A stretch of DNA of 64,000 nucleotides, from positions 66,186 through 130,185 of the forward strand of contig CAYPPG010000013.1 of assembly GCA_964412555.1 (NCBI GenBank). Reading direction: 5' to 3'. Below, piece after piece: positions 8,198 to 17,245 of this stretch (positions are counted from its first letter, which is position 1; the number at the start of each line of letters is the position of its first letter). The position numbers and the translations under genes were made by a program. The notes beneath the pieces were generated by a model, which saw only the letters and a list, made by a program, of their open reading frames with translations, was not told the origin of the DNA and ran no database searches. The DNA is from CAYPPG01 sp964412555. Lineage in GTDB: Bacteria > Hinthialibacterota > Hinthialibacteria > Hinthialibacterales > Hinthialibacteraceae.

Positions 8198-9613
8198 TCA
8201 CCGCCGCTTCCACCTTACCCCATCACGCGTATCTTCAAGAATAATTCCCTGCTCTGCCAAGTCATCCCGTATCTGGTCGGCCGTTCCAAAATCCTTCCGT
8301 TTGCGTGCTTCTTGCCGTTCATCGATAAGCCGCTCGATATCCTCATCGAGTAGTTCCTCTTCTTCCTGAATCACTCCAATGACCGTATCAATGGATTTCA
8401 AAGTCTCCATCACTTGCTTGACCTGGGACTGTGCAATCGGTCCGACATCGAGGAGTTTGTTGGTTTCCCGAATGAAATCGAACAGAGCGGCTAAAGCACG
8501 GGGGGTATCCAGATCGTCATCCATATGCTCTTCGAAACGTTTCACAAATGTCCCTAGTTCCGTCTGTAATGCCTCCGAACGCGGCGCATCGACTTTGCTC
8601 TCGAGGATTTCACGAATGCGGGTATGAAAATCCATGATCCGCGTCCAAGCCGAGTGCGAGGATTTTAGAGAATCTTCCGATAAATTGATCGGACTTCGAT
8701 AATGGCCGGCCACCAGGAAATAACGGATGGCCATCGGATGATGTCCCTTATCGAGAAGGTCGCGTAAGGTAAAAAAGTTGCCCTTTGACTTGGCCATCTT
8801 TTCGCCTTCGACCAGCAAATGGCGGCAATGCAGCCAGTAATTGACGAATTTCGTCCCGGAGGCGGCTTCACTTTGGGCGATCTCGTTTTCGTGATGCGGA
8901 AAGATATTGTCCTCACCCCCGGTGTGAATATCGAAATGATCACCCAGCAGCGTCCTCGACATGGCCGAACATTCGATATGCCAACCCGGCCGTCCCGGCC
9001 CGAACTCGGTCTCCCAAAAATGTTCGCCTTCTTTGCGCCCCTTCCATAAAACGAAATCACGTACATCATCCTTTTCATATTCATCCGAATCGATACGCGC
9101 TCCGGCTTTTACTTCGTCCGGACGTATTCCGGACAACCGTCCGTATTCCGGAAATTTACTAATACTGAAGTAAACCGAACCGTCCCGCTCGTAAGTGTAT
9201 CCTTTTTCTTTCAACGCTCGCACCAAATCGAGCATGTGTGGGATGTAATCCGTTGCGCGTGGATAATGCTCAGCCCGTTCGATATGAAGTGTATCGAGGT
9301 CTTCAAAAAACGCCTCGATATAGGGAACAACGTAGTCGTAAATGGAAGTTCCCAGTTCCCCCGCCCGCCGAATAATCTTGTCTTCCACATCCGTCAAATT
9401 CATGACTTGCGTCACTCGATAGCCGCGATATTTCAAATATCGCCGTAAAACATCTTCGAACACATAGGCCCTGAAATTGCCGATATGCGCGTAATCATAT
9501 ACTGTCGGACCGCAAGTATACATCCGGGCATGTCCCTTTTCGAGGCTGGTGAAATTCTCCTTTCGTCTACTTTCCGTATTAAAAAAGTGGATGGTCTGTG
9601 CCGGTTGTGTCAT
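8198..9613 (-). CDS. cysS: Cysteinyl-tRNA synthetase
   Basis: A class I aminoacyl-tRNA synthetase charging tRNA-Cys, 471 aa from the chosen start. HIGN (residues 43-46) lies in CGPTVYDYAHIGNFR, and KMAKS is in EGEKMAKSKGN near residue 270. Cys34, a later Cys in WHIECSAMS and HHENE supply the zinc site that selects cysteine. The ATG at 9613 is chosen because AGAGGG stands 4-9 bp before it and MTQPAQTIHFF begins the conserved protein. A longer frame to 9679 would translate palindromic repeat R1. Confidence 0.95.
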   Translation of the reverse strand: MTQPAQTIHFFNTESRRKENFTSLEKGHARMYTCGPTVYDYAHIGNFRAYVFEDVLRRYLKYRGYRVTQVMNLTDVEDKIIRRAGELGTSIYDYVVPYIEAFFEDLDTLHIERAEHYPRATDYIPHMLDLVRALKEKGYTYERDGSVYFSISKFPEYGRLSGIRPDEVKAGARIDSDEYEKDDVRDFVLWKGRKEGEHFWETEFGPGRPGWHIECSAMSRTLLGDHFDIHTGGEDNIFPHHENEIAQSEAASGTKFVNYWLHCRHLLVEGEKMAKSKGNFFTLRDLLDKGHHPMAIRYFLVAGHYRSPINLSEDSLKSSHSAWTRIMDFHTRIREILESKVDAPRSEALQTELGTFVKRFEEHMDDDLDTPRALAALFDFIRETNKLLDVGPIAQSQVKQVMETLKSIDTVIGVIQEEEELLDEDIERLIDERQEARKRKDFGTADQIRDDLAEQGIILEDTRDGVRWKRR

Positions 9614-9638
9614 AATCCCTCTTACGTTTTTTTTTGTT

Positions 9639-9693
9639 TGTAACGCCGCTGTCCCGGCGGTAACTGAAAGAGCCGGCAAGATGCCGGCGATAC
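9639..9693. repeat. Intergenic palindromic repeat R1, inverted copy
   Basis: Contains CGCCGctgtcccGGCGG and GCCGGCaagatGCCGGC between TGTAACG and GATAC. It is the reverse-orientation counterpart of the elements at 2913 and 12784 and lies between an oxidoreductase gene and cysS, both on the minus strand. Confidence 0.8.
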
Positions 9694-9695
9694 GT

Positions 9696-10733
9696 TCATA
9701 CCAATGGTAATTCTACCTTTTTCTCGCTCTCGACTGACCGAAAGATCGCTTCCGTAAATTCCATATATTTCAATCCGTCCTGAAAATCGGGATGCACTTT
9801 CTTGCCTGTCCGTATCGCATCGATGAAGTCCTGTTCCACCCGCCATTCTTTCACAAGATTCGGCGTGATTTCAATCTTTTCCCACGGTTGACCTGCGCGG
9901 GAAGTATAAATTTCATCTGTGTCGAAATGATATCGAATCGCCCCTTTACTGCCATACACCTCCAAAAGAGACTCCGGTTGAGGAGAAGCAAGCCCACCCC
10001 ATTCACAGCGCATCAATGCACCGTTTTCCATCTCGCAGATCGTGAACACGACATCGGGCCGCGTCACGGATTTCATTCCTTCCTCTTCCGTCGGCCTCTC
10101 TTTGATGAATGTCTTGGCATCTGCGGTCACTGCTTTCGCATATCCGAACCATCGATGAATGACCTCCGCATAGATTCCGACAAATAAGGTATTCAGGCCG
10201 GATAAATCCTCTCGCTGCCGCCAGTTGAGCATTGCGTTCGAATTGATATAGCCATTGGTCATGGCACGGAGATGAATGGAATAGATCTCACCCAGAAACT
10301 GGTCTCCATGAATCAATTCCCGCATAATCGTATCCCCCGCCATTCCCATTGGCGGTGGACACAACATGGTTACCTGGTCGCTTCGGTTGGCCGCCTCCAA
10401 CATCTCTTTCGCTTCCTGCGTATTCATCGCCATCCGCGCCTGACAAAATACATGCTTTCCAGCCTTCAGTGCTTCAAGCGTTACGGGGCGATGCATATAC
10501 GGCCATGTCCCGATCCACACGACGTTGATCTCGTCAGAATGTACCAGTTCTTCCCAGGATTCATACACTTTCTGAATGCCCAATTCTTGTGCGGCCTGTT
10601 CAGACGATTGGCGTGAGTTATTGCAAACGGAAACGAATTCCACCGCCGGAATTTTCTCCAAATTCGGGATATGCCGATCTCGCACAATCCCTCCTGCTCC
10701 GACGAAGCCGATTCGAATCATTTGCTCTTTCAT
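9696..10733 (-). CDS. Gfo/Idh/MocA-family NAD(P)-dependent oxidoreductase
   Basis: A cytoplasmic sugar or cyclitol dehydrogenase-like protein of 345 aa. The Rossmann fingerprint IRIGFVGAGGIVRDRHIP is at the N-terminus, with VWIGTWPYMHRPVTLEALKAGKHVF in the second part of the nucleotide domain. The family's usual EKP lysine motif reads CQARMAMN here, so the catalytic Lys of the EKP box is missing and the chemistry may differ. The C-terminal alpha/beta domain carries DFIDAIRTGKKVHPDFQDGLKYMEF. The ATG at 10733 is preferred over 10769 because GGGGGG lies 6 bp upstream of it. Substrate unknown. Confidence 0.85.
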   Translation of the reverse strand: MKEQMIRIGFVGAGGIVRDRHIPNLEKIPAVEFVSVCNNSRQSSEQAAQELGIQKVYESWEELVHSDEINVVWIGTWPYMHRPVTLEALKAGKHVFCQARMAMNTQEAKEMLEAANRSDQVTMLCPPPMGMAGDTIMRELIHGDQFLGEIYSIHLRAMTNGYINSNAMLNWRQREDLSGLNTLFVGIYAEVIHRWFGYAKAVTADAKTFIKERPTEEEGMKSVTRPDVVFTICEMENGALMRCEWGGLASPQPESLLEVYGSKGAIRYHFDTDEIYTSRAGQPWEKIEITPNLVKEWRVEQDFIDAIRTGKKVHPDFQDGLKYMEFTEAIFRSVESEKKVELPLV

Positions 10734-10781
10734 CGTTTCCCCCCTTTTTCTATCATGATTTCCGTTCATTTCTTATAGAAA

Positions 10782-10802
10782 AAAAGCAAAATTTCTGCTT
10801 TT
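10782..10802 (-). terminator. Possible intrinsic terminator
   Basis: On the minus strand, AAAAGCA and TGCTTTT form a 7-bp stem with a 7-nt loop followed by a short T run, just after the stop of the CgeB-like glycosyltransferase. The stem is AT-rich and therefore weak. Confidence 0.35.
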
Positions 10803-10811
10803 CTCGCAGTA

Positions 10812-11987
10812 TTATAGCACAAAGCCGGATGTATCAATCATTTCGCCCAGCTGATCCATCCGATGAGTAAAGGTGTGATGGTCAGCGATGCGATAACATG
10901 CATCTCGTATCCATTCCTTTCGTGCTCTTTCCTTTTCGAGATAATGCCGTGCAGTGTCCAGCAATTCATTAGGCGTGGCGCAGGATGCCGACCATGGAAA
11001 TTCAGATAAATGAAAACGATTCTCGGGATCATATCGTCTCCAATCGGTCGTTTCTGAATTCATGCGAGTCGAGAGCAAAAATCCCCCCACTCGCGAAACA
11101 AGAAAATCGCGCTGGGTGGGAACCATAAATCCTTGTAGGCTTCTTAAATTTATATTAATCGTGACAGAATGGATCAAATGTGGATACTCGCTAAAGGGAT
11201 CAATTTCCCCTTGAAAACAATCCGCAAGTTTTGTATTGGCAATTTGCGGACACCAAGCTTCGTTGCCATAGAGTTTCAATCCCAAATCCACCAACGGCTC
11301 CAAAAACCGAAGACGCGAAAGCCGATTGGATTCAGCATACAAATAATAGGCCAACTGCCCATTCAAATGGATACGTTGTTCAGGTGAATAAGGATAAGTT
11401 TCCAACAATTTGGCAAAGCCGATCGCCGGATTCGAGAGTTTTCGGGCGATGATTTCGTCTAGATATCGGGCAATGTGGGGATCCATCTGTTGCCGCATAT
11501 GTTTCGTAATCGACGTTGCGCCAACATACGCCAACGGTGCTTGATACTCGGCGCGTTCTTCAGCATAGAACGATACCGGTGCGGCCACGGGCAGAAAGAG
11601 AACTTTGCTTGCTCCTCTTTCCTTTGCTCCTTGCGCAAACGCCGGATCAGCGACAAGCACGATCTCTTCCGGCGAGTACGGTTCTCCTCCCATAATGAAC
11701 GGATCGTCGAAAATCCAGACAAACATCGGGCAAGGCGCCGAATGCATTCCGATTTGTTGCAAAAATAGAGAGGCGGGGTGATTCGCCAAAAGAATCGCAT
11801 CCGGGTTGAATTGTAGAATATCATTCCGAAGTGTCTGGGCGGCATTCGGCACATTTCCTTCGAAAGGAAAAAGCCGAACCTCTTTCCCCACTGCCTGCAA
11901 TCCTTCCGCCGCTCCCCTGAGAATGGCACGGGCACCATACGAACGGGGATCATCGAAAAGCCAAAAACGTTTGAGTTTCGACCACAT
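10812..11987 (-). CDS. CgeB/DUF3880-type glycosyltransferase-like protein (copy 1)
   Basis: A 391-aa cytoplasmic protein with two Rossmann-like halves. The N-terminal half has FNPDAILLANHP and PMFVWIFDDPFIMG, the donor-side pattern of CgeB/DUF3880 proteins. The C-terminal half has LKLYGNEAWCP, HSVTININLRSLQGF and RVGGFLLSTR, matching the GT-B domain of the family. Two relatives lie in this window at 45423-47291 and 47767-48945. Family members are tied to surface or flagellar glycosylation in some bacteria. A weak terminator follows. Donor and acceptor are unknown. Confidence 0.75.
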   Translation of the reverse strand: MWSKLKRFWLFDDPRSYGARAILRGAAEGLQAVGKEVRLFPFEGNVPNAAQTLRNDILQFNPDAILLANHPASLFLQQIGMHSAPCPMFVWIFDDPFIMGGEPYSPEEIVLVADPAFAQGAKERGASKVLFLPVAAPVSFYAEERAEYQAPLAYVGATSITKHMRQQMDPHIARYLDEIIARKLSNPAIGFAKLLETYPYSPEQRIHLNGQLAYYLYAESNRLSRLRFLEPLVDLGLKLYGNEAWCPQIANTKLADCFQGEIDPFSEYPHLIHSVTININLRSLQGFMVPTQRDFLVSRVGGFLLSTRMNSETTDWRRYDPENRFHLSEFPWSASCATPNELLDTARHYLEKERARKEWIRDACYRIADHHTFTHRMDQLGEMIDTSGFVL

Positions 11988-12068
11988 TGAAATTTGATGA
12001 ATATCACTTTTTAAGCCAGTATCGCAAGCGCTCGCCGAGGAAATCTAATGTCACTCGTAAGCCTTTCG

Positions 12069-12713
12069 TTACCATTCCAACACTTCTGCAGGAGCCGTGG
12101 CCAGTGTTTCCGCATACCAATCCGCTCCCTCCAATTCCTCTTGTGTGAAACTCGTCGTCAACGCCAAACACTTCATTCCGGCTGCTTTTGCAGCCTGTAC
12201 GCCGGAAGGCGCGTCTTCCACGACCAGACAGTTTTCCGCCTTGACGTGCAATTGTTCCGACGTATACAAAAAAATGTCGGGATGCGGTTTCTTTCTTTCG
12301 ATATCCAATCCGTTCACCACTACAGCAAAGCTATCTTGGCTGAGATTCAATTCCCGCAAATTGATAAGTACTTTCGTCTTGTCTGCGCTGGAGGCGACAG
12401 CCGTTCGAATGCCTTCTTTTTTGCATTGATTGATAAACTCATATACACCGGGCAGCGGACCAAGACGGCCTTTCACGATTTCATTATAAATCTCATACGT
12501 CCGTTTCTTATCTTGGTCCAAATCCAATTCCACACCATGCTGTTCCGCCACCCCGCCGAGGTAGCGGTTTTCTCCCTGGCCGACGAAAGGAATGAAATCT
12601 TCCGCTTTGACCTCGACCCCTTTTTCGGCAAACATTTTCATTGCCGCTTCACAGATAAATTCTTCCGAATCCAGCAACACACCGTCCATATCGAAAATAA
12701 CTGCTTGAAGCAC
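12069..12713 (-). CDS. HAD-superfamily hydrolase, beta-phosphoglucomutase-like
   Basis: A 214-aa phosphatase or phosphomutase. Motif I is FDMDGVLLDS near residues 7-16 (nucleophile and acid Asp), motif II is VASSADKTK, and motif III/IV is KKPHPDIFL followed by VVEDAPSGVQAAKAAGM. A helical cap of about 70 residues lies between motifs I and II, as in the beta-PGM/CbbY subgroup. The DxDGVLLDSE start and KPxPD are typical of sugar-phosphate enzymes; the substrate cannot be read from sequence. It is a single gene with a palindromic repeat in its upstream gap. Confidence 0.88.
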   Translation of the reverse strand: MLQAVIFDMDGVLLDSEEFICEAAMKMFAEKGVEVKAEDFIPFVGQGENRYLGGVAEQHGVELDLDQDKKRTYEIYNEIVKGRLGPLPGVYEFINQCKKEGIRTAVASSADKTKVLINLRELNLSQDSFAVVVNGLDIERKKPHPDIFLYTSEQLHVKAENCLVVEDAPSGVQAAKAAGMKCLALTTSFTQEELEGADWYAETLATAPAEVLEW

Positions 12714-12783
12714 GATGGCTCCCTCCTTTTGGAATACAAGATCAATTCAGGATATCATATCCTTATTTCAAACGACACCTAGC

Positions 12784-12868
12784 TGTAACGCCGGCATCCT
12801 GCCGGCTCACTCACACATGCCGCCGAGACGGCGGCGTTACACATTGTAACGCCGGCATCCTGCCGGCA
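12784..12868. repeat. Intergenic palindromic repeat R1, full copy plus half copy
   Basis: The full copy at 12784-12842 begins TGTAACGCCGGCATCCTGCC, has a second inverted repeat of the GCCGCC/GGCGGC type and ends CGTTACA. A half copy (TGTAACGCCGGC-atcct-GCCGGC) follows at 12845-12868. The ends of the full unit (TGTAACG and CGTTACA) are themselves inverted repeats, so the element as a whole can fold. It lies between divergent HAD and ggt genes. Confidence 0.85.
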
Positions 12869-13011
12869 TTTTATGTATTGACCAATTTTATCCACACTTT
12901 CCGGTTTCTCCAATATAGTGTTCTCCGGATTCTATGATATAGTAAAAAGACAACTCGTTCTGCATTGGGTTTCTTTACGATACAATTACACAAATGAAAG
13001 AGGATAGGAGA

Positions 13012-14790
13012 ATGAAACGTCGAGATTTCTTTGTAACCGGAGCCGGGCTGGGTATAGTATCCCAATTGAACATGCAGCACACGATCGCTTCGGCTGCCCC
13101 CAAAACAACATCGAAAAAGACACAAATTATGGGAAAACCGGCCAATATCATTCAATCAAAACTTCGTGGACGGAATTCGAACCGTTCAACCGTCGTATGC
13201 CGAAACGGCGTTTGCGCCACCAGCCAGTCCGTCGCAAGTACAGTAGGAACCGATATCTTGAAATCGGGTGGTAACGCGGTCGACGCCGCAGTCGCGATGA
13301 GCGCCATCATGAGCGTCGTCGAACCGATGAGCTGTGGCCCTGGAGGCGACTTGTTCGCCATTGTCTGGATTGAAAAAGATAAGAAATTGTACGGCCTGAA
13401 TGCCAGCGGGCGTTCCCCTTATGCCTGGAATCGCGATGAAGCCAAGAAACGGGGATACGAAGACGAGTTACCCCTTCACGGTCCGTTGACCTGGTCGGTT
13501 CCTGGCTGCGTCAGTGGATGGGACGCCCTCCAGCAGCGTTTGGGTAAGTTGACGTTTAAAGAAAGCCTCGCTCCAGCTTCGGAATATGCCCGGGAGGGAT
13601 ATATCCTCTCTGAAATAATCGCCAGAGGTTTTTCCGGAGCGGATGAAGCATTCAAAATATTTCCCAACGCGGCCAAAACCTATCTTGTCGATGGAAAACC
13701 GCCGCAATACGGCCAGGTTGTGACCAATCCGGATATCTCACATTTTTTCGAAATCCTTCGTCGGGATGGCGCAGAAGCGTTTTATCAAGGAGAAATCGCC
13801 GAACGAATTGTTCAATATTCAAAAGAGCGCGGTGGGGTGTTCACACTTGAGGATTTTATTGATCACACTGCAACATGGGTCGAACCGGTAACGGCCACCT
13901 ATCGCGGGTACAATGTGTGGGAAATTCCACCGAACGGTCAGGGGATCGCCGCCCTGCAAATCCTGAATATGCTCGAACAATTCGATATCGCCTCCCTCGA
14001 ACCGAATTGCGCTGAACATTTGCATTTGTTCATTGAGGCAAAGAAACTAGCGTTCGAAGATCGAGCCTTTTACTACGGAGATATGGATTTTGCAAATGTC
14101 CCGCTTGAGCAACTCATTTCAAAAGAATATGGAAAAGAACGGGCGAAGTTGATCGATCCCAAACGCGCGGCAACCGATGTCCATCCAGGACAGTTAGACG
14201 GTTCGCGTGATACTATCTATCTGTGCACGGCAGATGAAGAAGGAAACATGGTTTCCCTGATTCAGAGCATTTATTGGGGCTGGGGATCGCGGGAAGTGCC
14301 GACCGGTCTTGGGTTCTGTCTGCAAAACCGGGGACGCAGTTTCAACCTCGATCCGAAACACCCGAATACGCTCGAACCACACAAACGGCCGTTCCATACA
14401 ATCATCCCCGGATTTTTGACTTTGAACGGTCAGCCAAAATGCGCCTTCGGGGTAATGGGCGGCGATATGCAGCCACAAGGGCACTCCCAAGTGTTGATGA
14501 ATATGATCGATTATCACATGTCGCCACAACAGGCGGGTGAACAGCCCCGCGTACAGCATTTCGGCAGTTCAAATCCATGGGGCGGAACCATGACAGCAGG
14601 AGGATCGGTAGGAATTGAAGCGGGCATCGATGAAAAAGTGATCGACCAATTGAAAGAGATGGGACATACAATCTCAGAAGTCGGAACCGGCCAATATGGC
14701 GGTTATCAAGCCATATGGCGAGAAGACGAACCAATGCGGTACTTCGCCGGTTCGGAACCACGCAAGGACGGTAGTGCAGTCGGATATTGA
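13012..14790 (+). CDS. ggt: Gamma-glutamyltranspeptidase, Tat-exported
   Basis: An Ntn-hydrolase that cleaves gamma-glutamyl bonds of glutathione and related compounds. The ATG at 13012 is chosen because AGGATAGGAG precedes it; 12994 is an alternative. The N-terminus MKRRDFFVTGAGLG is a twin-arginine-type signal, unlike the Sec signal of E. coli Ggt. The heavy-chain part has GGNAVDAAVAMSAIMSVVEP and the PGGDLFA region. Self-cleavage is predicted before Thr401 in GSRD-TIYLCTADEEGN, the nucleophile of the small subunit. At 592 aa it matches the family. A tight 6-bp gap to the next gene suggests one transcript. Confidence 0.88.
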   Translation: MKRRDFFVTGAGLGIVSQLNMQHTIASAAPKTTSKKTQIMGKPANIIQSKLRGRNSNRSTVVCRNGVCATSQSVASTVGTDILKSGGNAVDAAVAMSAIMSVVEPMSCGPGGDLFAIVWIEKDKKLYGLNASGRSPYAWNRDEAKKRGYEDELPLHGPLTWSVPGCVSGWDALQQRLGKLTFKESLAPASEYAREGYILSEIIARGFSGADEAFKIFPNAAKTYLVDGKPPQYGQVVTNPDISHFFEILRRDGAEAFYQGEIAERIVQYSKERGGVFTLEDFIDHTATWVEPVTATYRGYNVWEIPPNGQGIAALQILNMLEQFDIASLEPNCAEHLHLFIEAKKLAFEDRAFYYGDMDFANVPLEQLISKEYGKERAKLIDPKRAATDVHPGQLDGSRDTIYLCTADEEGNMVSLIQSIYWGWGSREVPTGLGFCLQNRGRSFNLDPKHPNTLEPHKRPFHTIIPGFLTLNGQPKCAFGVMGGDMQPQGHSQVLMNMIDYHMSPQQAGEQPRVQHFGSSNPWGGTMTAGGSVGIEAGIDEKVIDQLKEMGHTISEVGTGQYGGYQAIWREDEPMRYFAGSEPRKDGSAVGY

Positions 14791-14796
14791 TTCACC

Positions 14797-16170
14797 ATGA
14801 AAAAGTTATTTTTCTTTTCGAGCTTTCTTGCTTTCTTTTTCGCGGCATTCCTTGCCGAGGCGGAAGATACGATTGGTATCCATAAGACCAATTTTTATAT
14901 TTTTAACAAAGGTGGCGAACCTTATATGCCCTTCACCGCGAATGTGGGGTATCTGATGAATCCCTCGCTTCCGGATGAGGCAGTTTCTACCACTTTAGAA
15001 CAATTAGCGGTAGCGGGAATCGACACCATTCGGGTTGTTATCGACGATGCTTATCAACTCAACCAACCGCTGAAAACATTCGAAGCGCCGGACGGAAGTT
15101 TACAGGATTCCGTACTCTCACGTTTGGAATTAATTCTTGATATATCGAAACAATGCGGGATGTATACTATTCTTTGCTTGTTCGATATTCAGAAAACCGC
15201 CGAGCGTTGGGTGGATCATCCCTCCAATCGAAAGAATGGAGGAAATTGTGCCGATTTAAGCGCATATTTAACTCAATCTACTCAATTAAAACGGTTTGCA
15301 AGCCGAGTGACGCAAGTCGTTTCCAGATACAAGGATGAAAACATCCTCGCGTGGGAATTGGGGCGTGGAGTGAATATTTGGGAATTGAATACTCCACCCG
15401 ATAATGATCTAATCGAGCCTGTGAAATTTTGGATTTTGCGGACAGTAGACTGGCTGCGCCGGGCAGATAACCGGAATCATTTAATCGCTCTATCGTATGC
15501 ACCAAATACGTTGCCGATTTCTCTAATGCAGTTCGCTCCGATCCAAATCAATCTGCTTCAAATCCATTCCGGTAATTCGCTGCAAGCAGCTGTCAGTTTG
15601 CAATCGTTTATCCAAACAGCACGCACATTAAAAAAACCAATTTTTGTGGCAGAAACCCACTGGAAAGGAAAATCGTCTCAGCGGGATGAGTTTACCAAAA
15701 ATCAATTATGGGTCTCTATTGCTTCATGCAGTTCAATGTTTTTATCTCCGGTAAAAGAAGGGGATAATGTTCCTCATTTCGCAAGTGCCGACTTGGTGCA
15801 ATTCAAACATGCCAAAGCGTTTTGTGAACATATAAACATTGGTGGAGTTCCTCGCCCCCCCTCACCAGCTCCGATTCAAATCAAGCAACATGATTCCTAT
15901 ATCGTGATCGAGAGTTTGGTCGGAAACGATTGGTTGTTTTGGGGGGTCAGAAAAGACAGTGGAGATGATCAGTTAAAATTAACCTTTCATACCGTCGAAG
16001 GCAAATACGAGGTTTTATGGTTCGATACCGTAAAAGGTTCCATTGATCAAGAAAGAGTATTTCGGTTGGTTAAAAAGCAAATATCCATGGTTTCACCGCC
16101 ATTCGAGCATGATATCGCCGGCCGGTTGCGGTTTATCGAACGGTTGAAGTTGGAGAATAAGGATAAATAG
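14797..16170 (+). CDS. Secreted GH5-like TIM-barrel protein, possibly non-catalytic
   Basis: A 457-aa exported protein with signal peptide MKKLFFFSSFLAFFFAAFLA cleaved near AEA. The body resembles clan A (GH5-type) barrels: a conserved first strand AGIDTIRVVID, then SRLELILDISKQCGMYTILCLFD, and VVSRYKDENILAWELGRG. In active GH5 enzymes the last stretch reads AWELxNE, where Glu is the acid/base; here it is AWELGRG, so that Glu is missing. The strand-7 nucleophile position does have Glu, in KPIFVAETHWKG. A beta-rich C-terminal part covers about 370-450. Perhaps a binding protein or divergent hydrolase. It starts 6 bp after ggt. Confidence 0.6.
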   Translation: MKKLFFFSSFLAFFFAAFLAEAEDTIGIHKTNFYIFNKGGEPYMPFTANVGYLMNPSLPDEAVSTTLEQLAVAGIDTIRVVIDDAYQLNQPLKTFEAPDGSLQDSVLSRLELILDISKQCGMYTILCLFDIQKTAERWVDHPSNRKNGGNCADLSAYLTQSTQLKRFASRVTQVVSRYKDENILAWELGRGVNIWELNTPPDNDLIEPVKFWILRTVDWLRRADNRNHLIALSYAPNTLPISLMQFAPIQINLLQIHSGNSLQAAVSLQSFIQTARTLKKPIFVAETHWKGKSSQRDEFTKNQLWVSIASCSSMFLSPVKEGDNVPHFASADLVQFKHAKAFCEHINIGGVPRPPSPAPIQIKQHDSYIVIESLVGNDWLFWGVRKDSGDDQLKLTFHTVEGKYEVLWFDTVKGSIDQERVFRLVKKQISMVSPPFEHDIAGRLRFIERLKLENKDK

Positions 16171-16211
16171 ATAAGAGATGATTCAATATCTCATGATCTT
16201 TCTTCCTGATA

Positions 16212-16454
16212 TTAGCGTTTCATCAGAGCGTCAAGAGCTTCCAGACCAGTTGAAGAGCAGTTAAGCATCAGAAAAACACAAATGATAATGATGACTGCTC
16301 CGATTCCTGTCCACATTAAAGCCATTTTTGTTCGTTCTTTTCTTTCCTGTTCGCTTCTCTGTTTGAGTGACGCCACCATTTTATCCATTCTGGCGGTGTA
16401 TTCGTCGATCTCTTCCGGTTTGGATTTCGGTGTGGGTGCAGAGGCTTGACTCAT
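16212..16454 (-). CDS. Small single-pass membrane protein
   Basis: An 80-aa protein with a charged N-terminal half of coiled-coil character (DEYTARMDKMVASLKQRSEQ) and one strong transmembrane segment, MALMWTGIGAVIIIICVFLM, at residues about 44-63, then a short tail. A good ribosome site, AGGAGG, lies about 10 bp before the ATG, which supports a real gene. No family recognised; the layout resembles small scaffold or regulatory membrane proteins. It converges with the GH5-like gene and is followed upstream by a long AT-rich gap. Confidence 0.65.
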   Translation of the reverse strand: MSQASAPTPKSKPEEIDEYTARMDKMVASLKQRSEQERKERTKMALMWTGIGAVIIIICVFLMLNCSSTGLEALDALMKR

Positions 16455-17245
16455 GATCCCTAACCTCCTGCTTTCTTTGAGTTTATATCGAATTTACTTA
16501 AATGAGTCAGTTAACCTTGTTTGAAATTGTGGTGGGAGATGCACTCTCCACGCCATTTTTACAATATTCATGTAGAATTTTCGTCATTTTCCAACTCATG
16601 TTAAGCGAATTCACACTTAAATTCAAACTTTCTACTCAACCCACTGGCTATCTGGAGTTCATTCGAAGATTCTATATTAAATATATCGCATACAAATGCG
16701 TTTGCCAAATAAATTCAGCAAAAATAGTGTCATAACAATACTAATTGTAATGTGTATTTATAGATTTGCAAAGATTCAGTAAAAAAGGTGCTTCTTAATC
16801 ACTCGACTGACTTGATTGTGAGTTTCGCTATATGCAAGCAAAATGATTCTCTATCAAGATACAATTTTCAATTTTTCAGTATAAATATTTTAAGTACCCA
16901 CTGTACGATACAATAATTTACAATTCTTTCAATTCTTTCCTTGACTTCCAGTTAATTTTTCATTATGATGGATTGTTTGTTATATTCGATAGATCGATTG
17001 AATAATTACGGTTCTTTTGTACAAGTGGGAAAATTGAATGAATGTAAACAGGGCATAACGCCATGTCTATCCTGGCGATGAATACGCGGTAGGGGCGGTT
17101 CGCGAACCGCCCCTACCGGTTATTGGCTTCATAGCTGATACAGGTATCAAGAATAGAACATTTGCTGTAATGCGCCTTATCAAGGACGAAATATCGGCAG
17201 TCGCCGATATTATCAATCATACATTATTTTAAGGAGGAGAATACA
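16455..17245. other. AT-rich intergenic region
   Basis: About 790 bp without a credible gene. It is AT-rich up to about 17030 and holds a perfect 32-bp palindrome at 17087-17118. A 77-codon frame at 16502-16735 lacks a ribosome site and family likeness. The region ends with AAGGAGG, the ribosome site of the CBM9 protein gene. Confidence 0.7.
17087..17118. repeat. Perfect 32-bp palindrome
   Basis: The left arm begins CGGTAGGGGCGGTTCG (17087-17102) and the right arm is its exact complement (17103-17118) with no loop. GC-rich in an AT-rich gap. It could be an intergenic repeat unit or an operator-sized dyad; there is no T run for a terminator. Confidence 0.9.

Noticed and set aside
9614..9679. 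Longer N-terminus for cysS
   Set aside because: The extra codons translate palindromic repeat R1; the ATG at 9613 has a good ribosome site and starts the conserved protein.
16502..16735. A 77-codon plus-strand frame in the AT-rich gap
   Set aside because: No ribosome site, no family likeness, and composition like the surrounding noncoding sequence.
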